Source of the DNA: LMUY01 sp965199005
GTDB taxonomy: Bacteria > Pseudomonadota > Alphaproteobacteria > Acetobacterales > Acetobacteraceae
Length of the DNA stretch: 64,000 nt
Assembly (NCBI GenBank): GCA_965199005.1
Contig: CBDAQK010000001.1
Location: forward strand, 2,294,001 to 2,358,000
Direction of reading: 5' to 3'
A model generated the notes under the pieces. The model searched no databases. It worked only from the letters and a program-made list of their open reading frames with translations, and had not been told where the DNA came from. Positions within the stretch are counted from its first letter, which is position 1. Each line of letters opens with the position of its first letter. This document shows positions 33,577-42,197 of the stretch, piece after piece. Made by a program: the position numbers and the translations under genes.

Positions 33577-34845
33577 CTAATCCAATGCCTTCCGCCAACT
33601 CACGAGCAGCGTGTCGATGGTGCGTTGCCAGTTGTACTCGGCAGACCGCATTAGGCCGGTCTGGCGCAATTGTTTGGCATAGGCGCCATCTTCGATCACC
33701 TCGCGCAGGCCTTCGGAAATATCCGCCTCATCCAGCGGGTTGACCAGCCGCGCGGCGCCGGCGGCCAATTCCCCGACGGCGGTCGTGCTCGAGGCCAAAA
33801 CGGCGCATCCTGCCGCCATAGCCTCCACCACGGGCAGGCCGAACCCTTCGTAGAGGCTGACATAGGCGAATACCGCGGCCCGCGCGCATAGGGCGGCCAG
33901 GTCGGCATCGGCAACGTGCCCGAGCAGGCGGACCGTGCCGTCGCGGGTGGCGGCTTCGGCTTCGGGGCGGGCCAGCACCTTGCCCCAGCCTTTCCCGCCG
34001 GCGATCACCAGCGGTGAGCGATGACGGAGCGCTTGTGGCAGCCGAAGATGCGCCGCCAGAAGCCGATCGAAGTTCTTGCGCGGCTCCAGGGTCGAGATGG
34101 AGAACACATAGCTCCGGTCGGTGAGGCCGAACCGCGCCAGGGTGGGGGCTGCCTCGGCGGCCGAGAGCGGGCGGAACTCCTCGGCCGGTGCGAGCGGGAT
34201 CACGTCGATCCGGTCGGCCGCCACGCCCAGGGCCTGCACCACCGCGTCTTTGGTGAAGTGCGAGATCGCGACGAACCGGCGGGCCTGGCGCAAGGTGGCG
34301 CTCAGGTTGCGATCGATCCATTGCAGCCGTTCCGTAGGGTGCCAGGATGGCTCGTGGTGCCAGGACAGGTCGTTGATCGTCACCACGGTCGGCAGCTTGA
34401 CCGGGCGCGCGATCATGTTCGGCTCGTGATAGACCAGGCGTCCGCCATGCGCAGCGGAGATTTTCCGGACCGCCCGGTTCAGGCCGCCATGCTTGATCTG
34501 CCGCAAGAACTGCACGCCGGGGATGCGGCCGATGGCGACCTTCCATGGCACTGGCTCGCGATGCAGCAGCCGCGGGTGCGCAATCGGCTCGTCGTCGAGG
34601 TGGTCGATCACGTCGATCGTCTCGACCCCATGGGCCAGCAAGAGGCCAGCGTATTCGATCGCCGCCGAAGCGCGGGCGGCGCGGGCGATTTCAAGCGTCA
34701 TCCGCCCCACCCCGGACCGGCGGATGGCCAGACTATCTGCGCCGATCAAGACGCTGAGCTTGGGCAGACTATTCAGGGACAACGATTTTTCCGGTAACTT
34801 CGTGCACCCCGAGAGGCCGGCTATGTCCTGGCGGGGTGCTCCCAT
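33577..34845 (-). CDS. glycosyltransferase family 4 (GT-B)
   Basis: A 422-residue GT-B glycosyltransferase. The C-terminal donor-binding motif is YEGFGLPVVEAMAAGCAVLA, and the preceding segment SISTLEPRKNFDRLLAAHL is typical of GT4 enzymes transferring sugars from nucleotide donors. The N-terminal region contains VVTINDLSWHHEPSWHPTER, the acceptor-side motif of mannosyltransferase-like GT4s. The first 25 or so residues look atypical; translation may start further in, for instance before SLNSLPKLSVLIGADS. It is the last gene of the six-gene minus-strand operon, 20 bp after the DUF2147 gene. Confidence 0.87.
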   Translation of the reverse strand: MGAPRQDIAGLSGCTKLPEKSLSLNSLPKLSVLIGADSLAIRRSGVGRMTLEIARAARASAAIEYAGLLLAHGVETIDVIDHLDDEPIAHPRLLHREPVPWKVAIGRIPGVQFLRQIKHGGLNRAVRKISAAHGGRLVYHEPNMIARPVKLPTVVTINDLSWHHEPSWHPTERLQWIDRNLSATLRQARRFVAISHFTKDAVVQALGVAADRIDVIPLAPAEEFRPLSAAEAAPTLARFGLTDRSYVFSISTLEPRKNFDRLLAAHLRLPQALRHRSPLVIAGGKGWGKVLARPEAEAATRDGTVRLLGHVADADLAALCARAAVFAYVSLYEGFGLPVVEAMAAGCAVLASSTTAVGELAAGAARLVNPLDEADISEGLREVIEDGAYAKQLRQTGLMRSAEYNWQRTIDTLLVSWRKALD

Positions 34846-34865
34846 CCCAAGTCAGGCCGCTCGGG

Positions 34866-35315
34866 TCAATCCCGCAAATGGCAATCCGGTGTCAGATGTC
34901 CATTGAACCGCGTCCAGAACACCGTCCGTCCGAACAGCGGGATGCCGATATAGCCACGCATGCGTAGGCGGCCATCCTGATCGACGCGCAAGCTGATGGT
35001 GTAGACCTTATCGTCCTCGGGGTTGATGATGTGGCTGTCCCAAATTCCGTCCTCTTCCAGCTTCCCGTTGGGGATGATCTGCAAATGGCAGCGGGAGTGA
35101 CCATGCAAATCTTTCTTCGCCGATCCGTCCGGGGCGAAATCCGTCACGCCGACCACGCTGCCGCACAGTCCGGTGCTGCATGGGACGATCTGGACGACGC
35201 CATCCCGGTCCTGCGTCCACCACAAACCGATCACCGCCCGCGGATCGACGCCCTGGGCCTGGGCCGCGGCCGAAGCAACCAGTAGCCATGCCGCCACCGC
35301 GAGCCAACGCATCAT
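34866..35315 (-). CDS. DUF2147 domain secreted protein
   Basis: A 149-residue protein with a signal peptide (MMRWLAVAAWLLVASAAAQA). The mature part fits DUF2147: VIGLWWTQDRDGVVQIVPCS at the start, GKLEEDGIWDSHIINPEDDK in the middle and a final GIPLFGRTVFWTRF. Members of this family are small periplasmic lipocalin-like barrels of unknown function. The ATG at 35315 overlaps the stop of the GT2 gene (ATGA), so a longer ORF back to 35573 is rejected. Its place inside a glycosyltransferase operon suggests an envelope role. Confidence 0.85.
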   Translation of the reverse strand: MMRWLAVAAWLLVASAAAQAQGVDPRAVIGLWWTQDRDGVVQIVPCSTGLCGSVVGVTDFAPDGSAKKDLHGHSRCHLQIIPNGKLEEDGIWDSHIINPEDDKVYTISLRVDQDGRLRMRGYIGIPLFGRTVFWTRFNGHLTPDCHLRD

Positions 35316-36028
35316 GACACGGCGGCGGGCTTTGGCGAGGCGGCCACGCGTGCAAAGGTTGTGACGATCCGCCATCCAGCGCGCATCGTGCCGCGCAGCG
35401 AGCCCGCAACCTTGCTCTCCCCTCCCATGCGGCAGCGGTAGGGAACGGCCACCTCCAAGATGCGCAGGCCGCAGCGGGCTGCCTGCATCTGCATCTCGAT
35501 ATTCCAGCCGTACGTCATTTCCCGCAGCGCCAAGGCTTCGAGGCTGGACCGGCGGATGGCACGGAAGGCACACATGTCGGTGTACTGGACGCCATACAGG
35601 GACCGCATGGCAAGCCCGGCGGCGTGCCCGGCGAAAACCTGATGCCAGCTCATCGAACCCGGGTCGCGTTCGCCGCGGGTGCGCGACGCGATCACGAAAT
35701 CATGCGTCCCGGCGGTGATCGGGTCGACCAGCAAATGCATCAAATCGGCCCGGTCGGCGCCGTCCCCATCAAGGAAGACGATGATATCGCTCGCCGGGCC
35801 GGCGGCCTGGGCGGCGCGGGCGCAGGCCAGGCCATATCCGCGCTGGTTGAGCTCGAGCACCTCGGCGCCAGCGTCTCGCGCCGCCTGCTGCGTGCCATCC
35901 GTGCTGCCGCTATCGGCGACGATGATCTGGGCGGCGATCTTGCTGGGGATTTCGCGGATGACGGCAGCAATGGCATCCCGCTCGTTCAGCGTCGGGATGA
36001 CGACCGTGGCGCGCGGCCGTTCTTCCAC
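35312..36028 (-). CDS. glycosyltransferase family 2 (dolichyl/polyprenyl-phosphate mannosyltransferase-like)
   Basis: A 238-residue soluble GT-A transferase. It opens TVVIPTLNERDAIAAVIREI and carries the acidic motifs ADSGSTDGT and FLDGDGADRADLM for metal and nucleotide-sugar binding. Further family residues are TYGWNIEMQMQAARCGLRI and VPYRCRMGGESKV. No membrane helices, as in catalytic domains that build polyprenyl-phosphate sugars. It starts at a GTG 3 nt after the radical SAM stop. A product such as polyprenyl-phosphate mannose would supply the GT-C enzyme at 37093; this is inference from gene order. Confidence 0.88.
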   Translation of the reverse strand: MEERPRATVVIPTLNERDAIAAVIREIPSKIAAQIIVADSGSTDGTQQAARDAGAEVLELNQRGYGLACARAAQAAGPASDIIVFLDGDGADRADLMHLLVDPITAGTHDFVIASRTRGERDPGSMSWHQVFAGHAAGLAMRSLYGVQYTDMCAFRAIRRSSLEALALREMTYGWNIEMQMQAARCGLRILEVAVPYRCRMGGESKVAGSLRGTMRAGWRIVTTFARVAASPKPAAVS

Positions 36029-36031
36029 CGC

Positions 36032-37078
36032 CTAAAGCGACCAGCGAAGCCCGCAATTCTCGCAGGGTTTCGGCGGCGTGTCGCTGAGCAGGCTGCGGCG
36101 GAACTCCTGGTAGAGCGGACCATTCCAAATCTCCCGCAGGCTCTGCTGCGTGGCATCGCCGAGGGTGTAGTTGCTGTAGCCGCGGGCGGAAAACGGCGCG
36201 ATGCAGCAGGGCAGCGCGCGGCCATGCGCGGTGAAATACATCAGCGACCAAGGCCGGCGGCAAGTTGCCCACGGCGTGTCGCCATCCTTGTTCTTGAGGC
36301 TGACGCCGGGTTCCGTCGCGCCAGAGGCATCTAGCATCACCCCGAATTGCTGCCCAAGCGCCTGGGCCGCCGCGATGGATTGCTCTTCCTCCGCCTGGGT
36401 TTGTTCAAACAGGCTGTTCTCCTGCCGTGCCATGCCGAACCCGGCGTCATCGAACACCAGGCGCTGGAGGTGCACCTCCTTCACGCCCATGTTGGCTGCC
36501 ATCCGGACGAAGTCTGGAAGCTGCTGCACCGTCTCCTTCAGGCCCGTCAGCCAAATCGAAACCTTGGGCGTGGAAGTGCCGACTTTCGCCTGGAAAGCGG
36601 TGAACTTGCCGACATCGCGGACGATCCGGTCGAAGAAATCCTTGCCACGCACGGCCAGGTAGGTCGCGCGGTCGGCGGCATCCACCGAGACCCGCAACTC
36701 ATCCAGCCCAGTATCGATCAGTTCCTGGAACTTCTTCGGGTTCAGCAATGTGCCATTGGTGTTGAACAGGACGTAGATGCCGCGATCCTTCAAATAGCGG
36801 ATCATCCGCGGCAAGTCCTTCACCAGCATCGGCTCCCCCACGCCGTGCAGCACCACGCGGGCGATGCTGTCGAACTGGTCGACGATCTTGGTGAACATGT
36901 CCCATGTCATGTCCTGTGGCGGTTCGAGCGTCTCGAACGTGCGCGGGCAGGTTTCACAGAGCAGGTTGCAGCGGTTCGTCGTCTCCAAATACAGGCAAAC
37001 CGGCGGTGCGGCCGTGAGGTCCCGTGCCTTGATTGCCTCGAAATAGCGGCGCGGGTCTTGCAGCGTGGTGGCCGACAT
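36032..37078 (-). CDS. radical SAM/SPASM domain protein
   Basis: A 348-residue radical S-adenosylmethionine enzyme. The cluster motif CNLLCETC (C37, C41, C44) lies in YLETTNRCNLLCETCPRTF. GEPMLVKDL follows as the SAM-binding GGEP-like motif. The C-terminal SPASM-like region has cysteines in WATCRRPWS, ALPCCIAPF and KPCENCGLRW, enough to bind an auxiliary cluster. An AGGAGA ribosome site precedes the ATG. There is no nearby precursor peptide gene, so it probably modifies a sugar, lipid or cofactor rather than a ribosomal peptide. It sits centrally in the glycosyltransferase operon. Confidence 0.88.
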   Translation of the reverse strand: MSATTLQDPRRYFEAIKARDLTAAPPVCLYLETTNRCNLLCETCPRTFETLEPPQDMTWDMFTKIVDQFDSIARVVLHGVGEPMLVKDLPRMIRYLKDRGIYVLFNTNGTLLNPKKFQELIDTGLDELRVSVDAADRATYLAVRGKDFFDRIVRDVGKFTAFQAKVGTSTPKVSIWLTGLKETVQQLPDFVRMAANMGVKEVHLQRLVFDDAGFGMARQENSLFEQTQAEEEQSIAAAQALGQQFGVMLDASGATEPGVSLKNKDGDTPWATCRRPWSLMYFTAHGRALPCCIAPFSARGYSNYTLGDATQQSLREIWNGPLYQEFRRSLLSDTPPKPCENCGLRWSL

Positions 37079-37092
37079 CGGCGTGTCTCCTG

Positions 37093-38433
37093 TTAGGCGG
37101 CTTGTCTGATGCGGTAAGTCCGCACGACGTCAACGACGCCGAGCGCCAGGCATGGTCCGAAAATCAGCCAAGGGTAGGTGCTCTCGCGGTGATAGGGGTC
37201 GAGGTAGAGCATGACGCCGCTGGCGGACAAAAACATTATACTACGATACGGGACGAAACACGCGAAGAGCGAAAGCCAGCCCAAATACCACGGGTAATGC
37301 GGCGACAATACGATCGTCGTGGCGAGCGCCAGTATTGCGCCCGCCTGGCCAATGGCGCGGATGCGCGGCCCTGGCTCCGAGGGCAGGCTGCGCCCCAGCA
37401 TGATGGCAGCGGCGAGGCCGAGCAGACCCAATGCTGATACGGCCAGATAAGCCCGTCCCGCCCAGGGCGGCAGCGGCCCCCAGGTACTCAGGAGCCGAAG
37501 GATGAAGAAGCCGCTGCCCGTCTCCAGCCCCTCCTCCGCGGCGTAACCCGGCAGATACCCCAGCACGTGCCACCCGGCGCCAACGATGTAAACGGCATAA
37601 AGCGCCACGATCACGGCAACGGTGCCGCCGAGGGTCCACCAATCCCAGCGGCGCCAGAAGGCGGGGAACAGCGCGGCTGGCAGCAGCTTGCACAATATGG
37701 CGAGGCCGAGCACCGCGCCGGCCCAGTTCCACCGGCGGGAACTGGCTACCAGCATGGCCAGGGCGATGAAGGCGAGGCTAGCCGCGTCGATATGACCGTT
37801 CCCCGCATACTCCCAGATCGGCAGCGGGTTCCAGGCATAAACCAGCACTCCTGCCATCGGCAGCCCCGCCCGCCGCAGCAGGAGGGTCAGGCTCCCGATC
37901 GTAACCGCCTCGAACCCGGTCATCACGAGCTTCACCATGGTGAGGGACGACCAGGTTCGACCAATGGCGGCGAAGATCACCTGCGCCATGGGGGGGTAGA
38001 TGGTGGGCGCTTCCTCCGAGCGGTTGGTGCTGGCGTAGATCTCGTCGTCCCGCAGGAACTCCAGCTGGGGGGCCGCCGGCAAATAAAGGTAAGGGTTGAT
38101 GCCGTGCGCCTGCACCCGCCCATCCCAGACGTAGCGAAACAGGTCGGACGACAAAAAGGGCGGCCAGGCCAACGGGACCACGCGCATCCCGGCCGCGAGC
38201 GCCAAGACCACGATGAGGGTCTGCCGCGGGACGGGGCCCGAGCGGACCAGCCAGACGGCGCCGAAATAGACCAGGCCCGCCAGGCATTCGAACGCGACGA
38301 AAACCTGCAAGCGGGTATCCGAGCCAATGGTCGCGACCGAACCAGGCAGATGGCATGCCAGTTCGGCCAACACCAACAGCAGAAGGATCAGCCCCGCACC
38401 CGCGAGCGCCTGGCCGCGCTGCCGCTCCGTCAA
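37093..38433 (-). CDS. GT-C membrane glycosyltransferase (polyprenyl-phosphate mannose-dependent type)
   Basis: A 446-residue integral membrane protein with about ten or more hydrophobic segments. The first extracytoplasmic loop contains DLFRYVWDGRVQAHGINPYL and then PTIYPPMAQVIFAAIGRTW, the pattern of GT87/DUF2029 and MptB-like mannosyltransferases that use polyprenyl-phosphate sugars. The start is TTG, overlapping the DUF2064 stop as TTGA. In the operon it follows DUF2064 and precedes the radical SAM gene. Donor and acceptor are unknown. Confidence 0.85.
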   Translation of the reverse strand: MTERQRGQALAGAGLILLLLVLAELACHLPGSVATIGSDTRLQVFVAFECLAGLVYFGAVWLVRSGPVPRQTLIVVLALAAGMRVVPLAWPPFLSSDLFRYVWDGRVQAHGINPYLYLPAAPQLEFLRDDEIYASTNRSEEAPTIYPPMAQVIFAAIGRTWSSLTMVKLVMTGFEAVTIGSLTLLLRRAGLPMAGVLVYAWNPLPIWEYAGNGHIDAASLAFIALAMLVASSRRWNWAGAVLGLAILCKLLPAALFPAFWRRWDWWTLGGTVAVIVALYAVYIVGAGWHVLGYLPGYAAEEGLETGSGFFILRLLSTWGPLPPWAGRAYLAVSALGLLGLAAAIMLGRSLPSEPGPRIRAIGQAGAILALATTIVLSPHYPWYLGWLSLFACFVPYRSIMFLSASGVMLYLDPYHRESTYPWLIFGPCLALGVVDVVRTYRIRQAA

Positions 38434-39146
38434 ACCGCGAGCCGTTCCCGCAGGCCAAGCGTGACAACGAGGTCGGCAGTCGCGGTGGCACGATAGCCGG
38501 TGCCGCTGTCCAAATCGGTGATCATGCGGCGGAGCGCCGCGTGGTCATCCACGTCATACCAGACCGGCAAGTCCTGCACCGGAAGACCCAGCGACGCGGC
38601 TGCAGCGCGCGTCTGGGCGGCGACCTGGTCCGTGCTCCAAGCAATGCCAGCAAACAAGGGTTGGTGTACTTCCGTCGTCCCGAGCAAGTAGTAGCCCCCA
38701 TCGTCCGCCTCCCCCAACACGACGCCGCCCCGGCTGGCCAGGTTACGCGCAGCCTGCACCAGGCAGGCGGTGGGCAGTGTCGGCGAGTCGGAGTTCAGCA
38801 CGCAGACGGCGCTGTGGCCGCGCGCAAACAGCGCCCCCGTTGCGTGCAGCAGGGAGCGTCCGAAGCCCTGCACCGTGTCCGGCATGTCCGCCGTGCCATC
38901 AGCCAGGAGCAGCCCGGTGCCGGGCGCCAGCACGCCGTCGAATAAATGCTCCAGCCCGGCCGGCGCGAACGCGACATAGCCCGTGATCTCCACCTGCTGG
39001 GCAGCCAGCCGTAAATTCTCCGTCATGTCGCGGAGAAAGGCGGCACTCATCTGCCGCGCCTCGTCCGGCGCCAAAGGAGGGGAAAGCCGCGTCTTGGAGT
39101 GCCCCGCGCGGGGTGCCTTCGCCATGATGGCGATTGCGCAACTCAT
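38430..39146 (-). CDS. DUF2064 family transferase (TIGR04282-like)
   Basis: A 238-residue GT-A-fold nucleotidyl/glycosyltransferase-like protein. The start IAIMAKAPRAGHSKTRLSPP contains the family MxKxPxxGxxKTRL motif. VLNSDSPTLPTACL and LGEADDGGYYLLG carry the acidic metal-binding residues. The ATG at 39146 is preferred to a longer in-frame ORF from 39290, which lacks family similarity at its N-terminus. It is the first gene of the six-gene operon and divergent from peroxiredoxin. Family members co-occur with radical SAM enzymes and GT2s, consistent with this neighbourhood. Confidence 0.85.
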   Translation of the reverse strand: MSCAIAIMAKAPRAGHSKTRLSPPLAPDEARQMSAAFLRDMTENLRLAAQQVEITGYVAFAPAGLEHLFDGVLAPGTGLLLADGTADMPDTVQGFGRSLLHATGALFARGHSAVCVLNSDSPTLPTACLVQAARNLASRGGVVLGEADDGGYYLLGTTEVHQPLFAGIAWSTDQVAAQTRAAAASLGLPVQDLPVWYDVDDHAALRRMITDLDSGTGYRATATADLVVTLGLRERLAV

Positions 39147-39316
39147 GCCGGCCGGTTTGCTTGCATGGGCGATGCCATACCATGCGGGTGCGTGTGGGGC
39201 CATCGAGGGCGCCGGCTGCGTCGGGTGTTTGCCATCACGGGTGAGTCGATTGACGGGCGGACGGCTTGCATGATTTTGTCCGCACCACATCGACCGCCTT
39301 CTGCAGGAATGAAGCC

Positions 39317-39958
39317 ATGAGCATCCAGCTCGGCCAAGTCGCGCCGGATTTCGAACAAGATACGACCCAAGGCCGCATTCGGTTTCACGAATGGCTCGGT
39401 CATAGTTGGGGGGTGCTTTTCAGCCACCCGAAGGATTTCACCCCGGTTTGCACGACCGAATTGGGCGAGGTCGCGCGACTGAAGCCCGAGTTCGACAAGC
39501 GCGGCGTAAAGGTGATCGGCCTCTCGGTGGACAGCCTGGATAACCATGCGAAATGGGATCAGGACATCGCCGACGTCACGGGCGCGACCGTGAATTTCCC
39601 CATGATTTCGGACGCGGACCGCACGGTGAGTATGCTGTATGGCATGATCCATCCGGAAGCGGATGCGTCCCTGACGGTGCGGTCGGTCTTCGTGGTCGAC
39701 CCGGCGAAAAAGGTGCGGCTGACGCTGACCTACCCACCCTCCGCCGGACGCAACTTCCCAGAAATCCTGCGCGTGATCGACAGCCTGCAACTCAGCGACC
39801 AGCATAAGGTCGCCACGCCCGTGAACTGGCAGCCGGGCGAGCCCGCCATCATCATGGCCAGCGTGTCGGACGTGGACGCGAAGGAGCGTTTCCCGCAGGG
39901 ATGGGAGACGAAGAAGCCCTACCTCCGCGTTGTCGACCTCGGAAAGGCCGCGAGCTGA
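39317..39958 (+). CDS. peroxiredoxin, 1-Cys (Prx6) type
   Basis: A 213-residue thiol peroxidase reducing hydrogen peroxide and organic hydroperoxides. The peroxidatic cysteine is in FTPVCTTELGEVARL (about residue 46), the 1-Cys/Prx6 signature. LTYPPSAGRNFPEILRVIDS and the C-terminal domain NWQPGEPAIIMASVSD are also typical. The length matches the subfamily. Start at 39317, with AGGA upstream; the in-frame ATG at 39266 is too early. It stands alone and its regulation is not evident. Confidence 0.93.
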   Translation: MSIQLGQVAPDFEQDTTQGRIRFHEWLGHSWGVLFSHPKDFTPVCTTELGEVARLKPEFDKRGVKVIGLSVDSLDNHAKWDQDIADVTGATVNFPMISDADRTVSMLYGMIHPEADASLTVRSVFVVDPAKKVRLTLTYPPSAGRNFPEILRVIDSLQLSDQHKVATPVNWQPGEPAIIMASVSDVDAKERFPQGWETKKPYLRVVDLGKAAS

Positions 39959-40047
39959 AAACGCGATTGTCATTCGGGCTGCGGAGGAGGTTGCGGCTAT
40001 AGGCGATTGGATCGAATGGCGGTGCAGCCAAGCCCCAGTCGGATCAT

Positions 40048-41643
40048 GTGCTTATCCGGAGACCAGGTATCTCATTCGCCAACCATTCGGACGCCGCGCC
40101 GGGTCTAGCCTCACACGCACCCGTCGCATCGCGTCCCGACGATGACCTCCTCGGCACGGCACCGCTTGGGGACTGGAGTCTGTCCCATTTACGGGCGGTG
40201 AGCGAACTGCTTCCCAGCGGTATCGTGATCGCGCAGGCGCCTTCCGGCCGGATACTGCACGGCAACGCCCGCGCCAGGCGTATCCTGCGTCGGGATGTGA
40301 CCCGCACGAAATCGTCCTCGTGCAAGGCACGGGCGGCTTGGTTTGACGCCGATGGCCGCCTTGTGTCGGCCGCGGAGTTCCCCTTGGCGCGCGCGGCCGC
40401 GGGAGAGGCGGTGGACGGCATGGGCCTGCAGTTCGAGCGCGGGGACGGTACCCTGGGCTGGATTCGGGTCAGCGCGGCGCCTGTCCGGAATGCCGCCGGC
40501 ACGGTCGTGTTCGCCATCGCGACGGTGGAGGAGGTGCCAAGGCGGCCCCAGCCGGGCACCCGTACCCTGTTCGAGCACTCGCCGCTTGAGATCATGGTAC
40601 TGCGGGTCGGCAGCGACGGCGTTGTGAGGGCGGAGGAGTGCGATGCCGCCTTCTACTGCACAACCGGGTTGCGCGCGGATCAGGTGATCGGCCAACCAAT
40701 CCAGGATGCGATGGGTGAAATCGGCGCCGGGTTGGCAGAAGATTGCCATATTTGCCTCGCGCAGGGCGCGTTCGAGCGCCAGCATACGCTGCGCCTCGGC
40801 GGCGGCGAACGCGTCGTCCGCAGCTATTATCGGCCCCTGCCGGACGAGCAGACCGGCGTCCGCCGGGTGCTGTTGACCCAGATCGATCTGACCGAAAGCC
40901 GCCGCGTCGAGGGTGCCGTGCGGCAGGCGATGCGGTTGGAGGCGATCGGGCAGTTGACGGGGGGCGTCGCGCACGAGTTCAACAACGTGCTGACCGCAGT
41001 GTTGGGCAATCTGGACCTCCTGACCCGCCGGTTGGTGGATGCGAGGCAGTTGCGCTGGGCGCAGAGTGCCACCGCTGCCGCCCGGCGCGGGGCGACCCTG
41101 ACGCATCAACTTCTCGCCTATGCCCGCAAGCAGTTCATGGCGCCGGCCGCGACCGATATTCCCGCCTGTGTCGGCGCGATGACGGAATTGATCCGCGGCG
41201 TTCTCGGCAGCCGGATCACCCTTGTCACCGAGTTCGACCCAGCAACCTGGCCCGCCCTGGCTGACCCGGCTCAGCTTGAACTGGCGCTGCTGAACCTGCT
41301 GACCAATGCGCGGGACGCCATGCCGGAGGGTGGCCGGGTGCAGCTCTCCACCAGCAATTGCCCCGCTGACAACCCGGCGCTGCCCGCGGAGCTGGAGCGG
41401 GGCGATTATGTACTGCTGGCGGTTGCCGATACGGGGATTGGCATGCCACCCGATATCCTGGCCCGCGCCATGGAGCCGTTTTTTACCACGAAGGGGGTGG
41501 GCGAAGGCAGCGGGCTAGGCTTGTCGCAGGCCTATGGCGTGGCGCGTCAACTGGGTGGAACGATTCGCCTGCGCAGCGAGCCGGGGAAGGGTACGGCCGC
41601 GCATATCTTCCTGCCGCGCGCCGTGCCAGCCGCATCCCTCTAA
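40048..41643 (+). CDS. PAS-domain sensor histidine kinase
   Basis: A 531-residue soluble kinase without membrane segments. Two PAS-like domains (about 45-160 and 170-285) precede the dimerisation helix with the phospho-acceptor histidine in TGGVAHEFNNVLTAVLGNL. The ATPase domain has the N box LLNLLTNARDAMPEGG, G1 VADTGIGMP and G2 GEGSGLGLSQAYG. It has no receiver domain and no adjacent response regulator, so it is an orphan. The start seems to be GTG (40048); a GTG at 40198 is an alternative. The last 4 nt overlap the convergent adenosyltransferase gene. Confidence 0.9.
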   Translation: MLIRRPGISFANHSDAAPGLASHAPVASRPDDDLLGTAPLGDWSLSHLRAVSELLPSGIVIAQAPSGRILHGNARARRILRRDVTRTKSSSCKARAAWFDADGRLVSAAEFPLARAAAGEAVDGMGLQFERGDGTLGWIRVSAAPVRNAAGTVVFAIATVEEVPRRPQPGTRTLFEHSPLEIMVLRVGSDGVVRAEECDAAFYCTTGLRADQVIGQPIQDAMGEIGAGLAEDCHICLAQGAFERQHTLRLGGGERVVRSYYRPLPDEQTGVRRVLLTQIDLTESRRVEGAVRQAMRLEAIGQLTGGVAHEFNNVLTAVLGNLDLLTRRLVDARQLRWAQSATAAARRGATLTHQLLAYARKQFMAPAATDIPACVGAMTELIRGVLGSRITLVTEFDPATWPALADPAQLELALLNLLTNARDAMPEGGRVQLSTSNCPADNPALPAELERGDYVLLAVADTGIGMPPDILARAMEPFFTTKGVGEGSGLGLSQAYGVARQLGGTIRLRSEPGKGTAAHIFLPRAVPAASL

Positions 41644-42197
41644 CGGTTCGCGCCAGGCACCCATTTCACATCCGCCGTGCCCGCCGCATTCAGCACCCGG
41701 CCCAACACGAAGAGATGGTCGGAGAGGCGGTTGAGGAACCGGATCACCGCAGGGTTCACCGTCTCCTCCCGCGCCAGGGCAACGGCCAACCGCTCTGCCC
41801 GGCGCACGATCGTGCGGGCGAGATGGGCATGGGCAGCCCCCGCCGTGCCCCCAGGCAGCACGAAGCTGTCGAGCGGCGGCAGGCCCGCGTTCATCGCCGC
41901 GACCTCCGCCTCCAGCCGGGCGGAGGGAGCGTCCGTCAGCCGGAGCCGGTTGCCCGCTTCGCCAGGGACGCAGAGATCGGAGCCGACGTCGAACAGGTCG
42001 TTCTGCACGCGGGCCAGCATGGCATCCTCCTCCCCTGACGTGTGGAGGCGGAGGAGGCCGATCGTGGCGTTCGCCTCGTCGACCGTCCCGTACGCCTCCA
42101 CGCGCAGAGCGTCCTTCGGCACCCGGCGGCCATCACCCAACGAGGTCTCCCCCGTATCGCCGCCGCGGGTGATGACCCGGTCGATGCGGATCGTCAT
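41640..42197 (-). CDS. cob(I)alamin adenosyltransferase, PduO type
   Basis: A 185-residue enzyme that adenosylates corrinoids to make the active B12 coenzyme. It opens with the nucleotide-binding motif TRGGDTGETSLGDGRRVPK and has VEAYGTVDEANATIGL, FVLPGGTAGAAHAHLARTIV and the final FLNRLSDHLFVLGR. All are standard for PduO/MMAB-type trimers. Its ATG overlaps the stop of the CDF transporter gene (ATGA). The pairing with a metal exporter is curious but may be only genomic convenience. Confidence 0.94.
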   Translation of the reverse strand: MTIRIDRVITRGGDTGETSLGDGRRVPKDALRVEAYGTVDEANATIGLLRLHTSGEEDAMLARVQNDLFDVGSDLCVPGEAGNRLRLTDAPSARLEAEVAAMNAGLPPLDSFVLPGGTAGAAHAHLARTIVRRAERLAVALAREETVNPAVIRFLNRLSDHLFVLGRVLNAAGTADVKWVPGANR

